Below, piece after piece: positions 6,239-9,553 of a stretch of DNA of 9,553 nt. Position 1 is the stretch's first letter, and each line of letters begins with the position of its first letter. The DNA is from Planctomycetota bacterium. GTDB lineage: Bacteria; Planctomycetota; UBA11346. The notes beneath the pieces were generated by a model, which saw only the letters and a list, made by a program, of their open reading frames with translations, was not told where the DNA came from and did not search any database. The translations under genes and the position numbers were made by a program. The stretch covers positions 1 through 9,553 of the forward strand of contig SLQH01000367.1 in the NCBI GenBank assembly GCA_007131555.1, written 5' to 3'.

Positions 6239-7018
6239 ATGCGCATCTACATTGCTGTTGACTGTGAAGGCGGAGCCTGCGTTGTGGGCGATCCTGGCCT
6301 CGGCCTGGAGTCCTCACGCGGAGTCGCTGCCGCCAAGGCCCAGATGAGCCGGGAGACCGCTGCGGCCGTCAGCGCAGCCTTCACAGCCGGAGCGACGCAG
6401 GTGGTGGTCTGGGACAACCACTGTCGCAGTGAAAATCTTGACTACGATCTGCTTGATCCACGTTGTGAGATCGCTCTGGGCCAGTTCACCCGCCGCTTTC
6501 CGGAACTGGACGCCAGCTTCGATACCGTCCTCCTGCTGGGCTATCACGCCCGCGACAACACCCCCGATGCCGTCCTGGCCCACACCTTCTCTTCCACCGA
6601 CATCTCATGGATGCGCCTGGGCGATCAGGAGGTAGGTGAAATCGCCATTGATGCCGCCATCGCCGGAGAACGCGGTGTCCCGGCGCTGTTCATCTCCAGT
6701 TGTGACAAAGGGTGCGCCGAAGCCCAAGCCGTATTGCCATGGATACGAACGGTAGCAACCAAACGGAGCCATGCCCGCAACGCCGCTGTCAGCCTGCATC
6801 CCCGGCGGGCCTGTGAGGACATCGCCCGGGTCGTGACCGAAACCCTGGGAGCCATGCCCTCCCCGCCCCCGGTGTTCACCTTTCCCACCCCCATCATCCA
6901 TACTGTCTGCTACAAGCGCATGGAGACAGCGGCCCAGCAGGTCGCAAGCGGTGATTTCCAGGCCCTTGATGCCTACACCGTCCAACGCCGTCTCGACAGC
7001 ATCGACGCCGGATTCTGA
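6239..7018 (+). CDS. dppA: M55 family D-aminopeptidase (DppA-like)
   Basis: Zinc aminopeptidase of 259 residues, close to the usual ~270 of Bacillus subtilis DppA, which removes N-terminal D-amino acids from D-Ala-type peptides and acts as a self-compartmentalised decamer. All active-site residues are visible: zinc ligands Asp8 and Glu10 (IAVDCEGG), His61 (WDNH), His103 (GYHAR) and Glu134 (EVGE), plus the presumed nucleophile His115 (LAHTFSS). There is no signal peptide, so it is cytoplasmic. The likely role is turnover of D-amino-acid peptides from cell-wall recycling or uptake. The ATG at 6239 has GGAG upstream. nadB follows on the same strand after 57 bases, so the two may share a transcript. 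No dipeptide transporter genes are adjacent, unlike the B. subtilis dpp operon. The gene symbol rests on family resemblance, not proven function. Confidence 0.93.
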   Translation: MRIYIAVDCEGGACVVGDPGLGLESSRGVAAAKAQMSRETAAAVSAAFTAGATQVVVWDNHCRSENLDYDLLDPRCEIALGQFTRRFPELDASFDTVLLLGYHARDNTPDAVLAHTFSSTDISWMRLGDQEVGEIAIDAAIAGERGVPALFISSCDKGCAEAQAVLPWIRTVATKRSHARNAAVSLHPRRACEDIARVVTETLGAMPSPPPVFTFPTPIIHTVCYKRMETAAQQVASGDFQALDAYTVQRRLDSIDAGF

Positions 7019-7075
7019 GCCCAACTGCCGCGCCCGGATGCTTTGATCAGCGCCAGTCCGTCATATCCTGTCACC

Positions 7076-8704
7076 ATGGAGCACCTCGTATCGCCCGGCC
7101 CCGCCTGTCCCGGTCATCTCATCGGTTGCGATACACGTCGCCTGCCGCGCTGGCATCATGACGTCATCGTCATTGGCGCTGGAGTGGCCGGAGCCTGTGC
7201 CGCCTTGAGTGCGGCCGAGGCTGGGGCGGATGTCCTGCTGCTGGTCAAGGACAGCCTTGATGAATCCAATACCGCCTACGCCCAAGGCGGTATTGCCAGC
7301 GTGCTTGGCGACAGCCTCCGGGACCCCGGCGACAGCCTCCAACAACATGTCTGCGACACCCTGGAAGCAGGGGCCGGCCTCTGCGACCCGGATGCGGTAC
7401 GCGACATCCTGACTGGAGCCCCAGCGGCCATCGACCTGCTGATGACCCATGGCTGTCGCTTTGACTGCAAGCAGGATGGCCATCCGGCTTTGACCCGCGA
7501 GGGAGGACACCGCCATCGTCGGGTCCTGCACGGTCATGGCGATGGTACCGGTCGGGCAATCATCGCAGCCCTGAGCGCCGCCCTGCGGGCCCATCCCGGC
7601 ATCACCATTCTGGAACAGGCCTTTGTCATCGACCTCCTGGGCGATGATGATGGCATCCATGGAGCCCTGTTGCAGCACGATGGTCAGACCATGGTCGCCA
7701 CTGCCGCCGCCACGGTCCTGGCCACGGGGGGCTGTGGGCGGGTATGGCGTGAAACCACCAACCCCCGCGGGGCCACCGGTGATGGTCTGGCCCTGGCCTA
7801 CCGGGCCGGGGCCAGGGTGACGGATCTGGAGTTCATGCAGTTCCATCCCACCACCCTGTATGTCGCCGGACGCGCCCGCCTGCTGATCACTGAGGCCATG
7901 CGCGGAGAAGGTGCCCATCTGGTCAACAATGCCGGAGAGCGTTTTCTGCTGGCCATCCATCCCGACGGCGAACTGGCACCGCGTGATATCGTCAGCACGG
8001 CCATCATCCGCGAGATCCAACGCCAGGACTTTCCCCACGTCTGGCTGGATGCCAGCCATCTTGATCCGGGCTTTCTGGCCAGTCGCTTCCCGACCATTGA
8101 TCAGGCCTGTCGCTCAATCGGCATCGACTTCTCGCAGGACTGGATTCCGGTCCATCCCAGCGCCCACTACCATTGCGGCGGGGTTCAGGTCGACAGTCAT
8201 GGCCAGACCTCCCTGCCGCGTCTGTTGGCCTGCGGTGAAGTTGCCGCCAGCGGACTGCACGGAGCCAACCGTCTGGCCTCCAACAGCCTCCTTGAAGGAG
8301 TGGTGCTTGGTCAGCGGGCCGGCCTGACAGCAGCAGGTCTGCGCCCGGTCACCCAGCTATGTCATTTCCGCCGCCCAGACCCTCCGCCGATTCCGGAATC
8401 CCTTGATGTCAGCGATCTCACCGCCGCCCTACGGGCCCTGATGTGGCAGGCCGTGGGCATTGAGCGCGATGGCATCCACCTCGCCCGAGCCTGCCGGAGT
8501 CTCGACTTCTGGCTGCGCCACCAGGCCCGTGACCGCTTCGACCACCGTGGCGGCTGGGAACTGCACAACGCCCTGCTGGTCGGCCGCCTGGTGGCCCACG
8601 CCGCCCACCATCGCCCCCATAGCTGCGGCACCCATCTGCGCCGCGACAGCGACGGCCCAGCCCAGGATTGGCATCTGGGCTGGTTCCGTGATCAGAACGG
8701 ATGA
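7076..8704 (+). CDS. nadB: L-aspartate oxidase
   Basis: Flavoprotein that oxidises L-aspartate to iminoaspartate, the first step of de novo NAD synthesis; quinolinate synthase (NadA) uses the product. 542 residues, the usual length. Motifs: FAD loop GAGVAG (34-39), SNTAYAQGGIASVLGD (64-79), LTREGGHRHRRVLH (139-152), LATGGCGRV (215-223), GDGLALAYRAGA (235-246), FMQFHPTTLY (253-262), TEAMRGEGAHLVN (272-284), APRDIVS (301-307), HYHCGGV (364-370) and LHGANRLASNSLLEG (394-408). His257, Arg303, His364 and Arg399 match catalytic or binding residues His244, Arg290, His351 and Arg386 of E. coli NadB at a constant offset of 13. About 28 residues precede the FAD strand, including CDTRRLPR, which looks conserved in related NadB proteins. 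The frame opens at a TTG at 7043; ATG 7076 is preferred though it lacks a Shine-Dalgarno. nadA and nadC are not in the window. Confidence 0.94.
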   Translation: MEHLVSPGPACPGHLIGCDTRRLPRWHHDVIVIGAGVAGACAALSAAEAGADVLLLVKDSLDESNTAYAQGGIASVLGDSLRDPGDSLQQHVCDTLEAGAGLCDPDAVRDILTGAPAAIDLLMTHGCRFDCKQDGHPALTREGGHRHRRVLHGHGDGTGRAIIAALSAALRAHPGITILEQAFVIDLLGDDDGIHGALLQHDGQTMVATAAATVLATGGCGRVWRETTNPRGATGDGLALAYRAGARVTDLEFMQFHPTTLYVAGRARLLITEAMRGEGAHLVNNAGERFLLAIHPDGELAPRDIVSTAIIREIQRQDFPHVWLDASHLDPGFLASRFPTIDQACRSIGIDFSQDWIPVHPSAHYHCGGVQVDSHGQTSLPRLLACGEVAASGLHGANRLASNSLLEGVVLGQRAGLTAAGLRPVTQLCHFRRPDPPPIPESLDVSDLTAALRALMWQAVGIERDGIHLARACRSLDFWLRHQARDRFDHRGGWELHNALLVGRLVAHAAHHRPHSCGTHLRRDSDGPAQDWHLGWFRDQNG

Positions 8705-8805
8705 TCAACATCACAAGCGCAAGCATCGTATCCGGCGTACTGTGATCGATATACAGTGTCTGTCGGTTCTGGCAGAAGCGCACAGACTGCGGCCCTCCCC
8801 CTCAA
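8705..8805. other. Non-coding spacer downstream of nadB
   Basis: Two modest hairpins: ACTGT/ACAGT around GATCGATAT near 8739-8757, and GTCTGT (8758-8763) with ACAGAC (8782-8787) enclosing TTCT-GGC-AGAA. Either might help end nadB transcription, but neither is followed by a T-run. No gene is visible. Confidence 0.4.
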
Positions 8806-8972
8806 CCTAAATCCGGCTGTTGGCTTTAGGCTAGAGGCTTTAGGGTTGCTCTACAAGGCGATATAGACAGATTCGGACTGTCACCCAGAAGGTGAACCGA
8901 TTCTGTAAGCGTATATCCGCTTTAATAGCAACCCTAAGGCCCAAAGTCCATAGCCTAACTGCCGTTTTTAGG
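8806..8972. mobile_element. MITE-like palindromic element, 167 bp
   Basis: The element starts CCTAAATCCGGC and ends GCCGTTTTTAGG (10 of 12 complementary) and is flanked on both sides by CTCAA (8801-8805 and 8973-8977), as expected of a 5-bp target duplication. Almost the whole length folds on itself: the outer ~45-50-base arms are roughly three-quarters complementary, including a perfect 11-bp stretch TTAGGGTTGCT (8840-8850) with AGCAACCCTAA (8927-8937). Inner arms pair around GATATA and ACAGATTCGG/CCGATTCTGT. The apex is TCACC-CAGAA-GGTGA (8881-8895). It is clearly richer in A+T than its neighbours and has no coding frame of note. The alternative is a structured RNA or a two-way terminator between the convergent genes. 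Confidence 0.65.
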
Positions 8973-8973
8973 C

Positions 8974-9553
8974 TCAACGCTGATACGATGGCAACACATG
9001 CCGATCGACAGCCAGGGCCAGGATGCTCATGCTGGTGGCGTAGACCGGGCCATGCGAACCCTCATTGCCTCCCGGCGGTGACGGCCAGTAGCCGGCATCG
9101 TGCTGTTCCTCAACCAGCATGGAGATGAGGCGAGGACGATATATCTGCCAGAGCTGGGGCCGGGCCCGAGCCATGCCGACGGCATCGTAGTAGACCCGGT
9201 AGAACAACCACCGGCCCTGCCACCGGATCGGGTCGGATCGTATGCGGGTGGCGATGGCATCGATGATGGGATCTTCCTCACGACCGCCGATGACAAAGCT
9301 GAGCATTCCCAGGCCGCGCAGGCTGGGGCGATCCTGACCCTGGCGCTGGTAGCCCACCTGTCCTGTATCATCGGTCAAACGAGCCGCATAGTCAACGGCT
9401 GCGGCAACGACCTCCTCGGGCACGGTGATGCCGACCTGTTGGGCGGCATGCAGCCCCATCAGATGCCAGCCGGAGAGCGACAGGTCGCTATCAGTGGCGT
9501 GGGGATGATAACGCCAGCCACCCTGATGCTGATCGTCCTTGTCGACCAAGGCA
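8974..9553 (-). CDS. Squalene-cyclase/prenyltransferase-repeat protein, C-terminal part
   Basis: The 3' end of a leftward gene whose start lies beyond the right edge; about 192 residues are visible. The sequence has the repeats of the terpenoid cyclase/prenyltransferase (alpha/alpha)6 toroid: GGWRYHPHATDSDLSLSGWHLMGLHAA, a second hydrophobic helix pair with GYQRQGQDRPSLRGLGMLSFVIGG, then WLFYRVYYDAVGMARARPQLWQIYRPRLISMLVEEQHDAGYWPSPPGGNEGSHGPVYATSMSILALAV, ending LPSYQR. The pattern Q..DG.W....Y.T...ILAL is typical. In planctomycetes I know such proteins as large, poorly characterised ORFs rather than true squalene cyclases; the cyclase DxDD motif is not decidable from the fragment. The stop codon (TGA, 8976-8974) lies within the CTCAA duplication at the end of the palindromic element, so insertion there left the protein intact. 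Function unknown. Confidence 0.8.
   Translation of the reverse strand, partial: ALVDKDDQHQGGWRYHPHATDSDLSLSGWHLMGLHAAQQVGITVPEEVVAAAVDYAARLTDDTGQVGYQRQGQDRPSLRGLGMLSFVIGGREEDPIIDAIATRIRSDPIRWQGRWLFYRVYYDAVGMARARPQLWQIYRPRLISMLVEEQHDAGYWPSPPGGNEGSHGPVYATSMSILALAVDRHVLPSYQR

Noticed and set aside
8840..8850. TTTAGGG-like telomere motif
   Set aside because: It occurs once per arm of the palindromic element and is not tandem, so it is part of the inverted repeat and not a telomere sequence.
1..9553. tRNA, rRNA, known riboswitch, phage or defence genes
   Set aside because: No cloverleaf, rRNA core, riboswitch consensus, integrase, nuclease or toxin-antitoxin pair was recognisable on either strand; this was by reading only, so weak RNAs could be missed.

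Overview
This is a GC-rich bacterial window with six complete genes and one gene cut by the right edge. Four signs point to a Planctomycetota- or wider PVC-like genome. (1) There is a cyclase-fold protein with a C-terminus (YATS...LPSYQR) that I associate with planctomycetes. (2) The L-aspartate oxidase has a long N-terminal lead. (3) AraC regulators sit divergently next to enzymes. (4) The intergenic spaces are packed with interspersed hairpin repeats. The lineage is an inference from these features; no rRNA or other marker gene is present.

Layout. Positions 1-600 hold no gene but carry two direct copies (A, B) of a ~196-bp repeat. Positions 601-2861 hold a divergent pair: a leftward AraC-family regulator with a PocR-like, cysteine-rich sensor, and a rightward FAD-dependent oxidoreductase. 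A perfect 8-bp inverted repeat lies in the space between them. Positions 2862-3554 are again gene-free and hold three repeat types, including an inverted third copy (C) of the 196-bp repeat, so the first regulator/enzyme pair is bracketed by inverted copies. Positions 3555-6146 hold a second divergent pair: a leftward (alpha/alpha)6-toroid glycoside hydrolase and a rightward AraC regulator with a cupin-like sensor. Only 27 bp separate their start codons. Positions 6239-8704 hold an M55 D-aminopeptidase (DppA-like) followed by L-aspartate oxidase (nadB), possibly co-transcribed. From 8974 to the right edge is the 3' part of a leftward squalene-cyclase/prenyltransferase-repeat protein. The space between it and nadB holds a 167-bp, nearly full-length palindromic element with 5-bp direct repeats at both ends, which looks like a MITE.

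How the genes fit together. The two AraC/enzyme pairs look like small, locally controlled catabolic units, one for an unknown oxidation and one for breaking a glycosidic bond. The M55 peptidase and NadB are housekeeping-type enzymes (D-amino-acid peptide turnover and the first step of NAD synthesis) with fully conserved active sites. I saw no defence, phage or CRISPR system. The most unusual material is the intergenic DNA: the palindromic element, the three-copy repeat bracketing a gene pair, and the tightly overlapped divergent promoter region.
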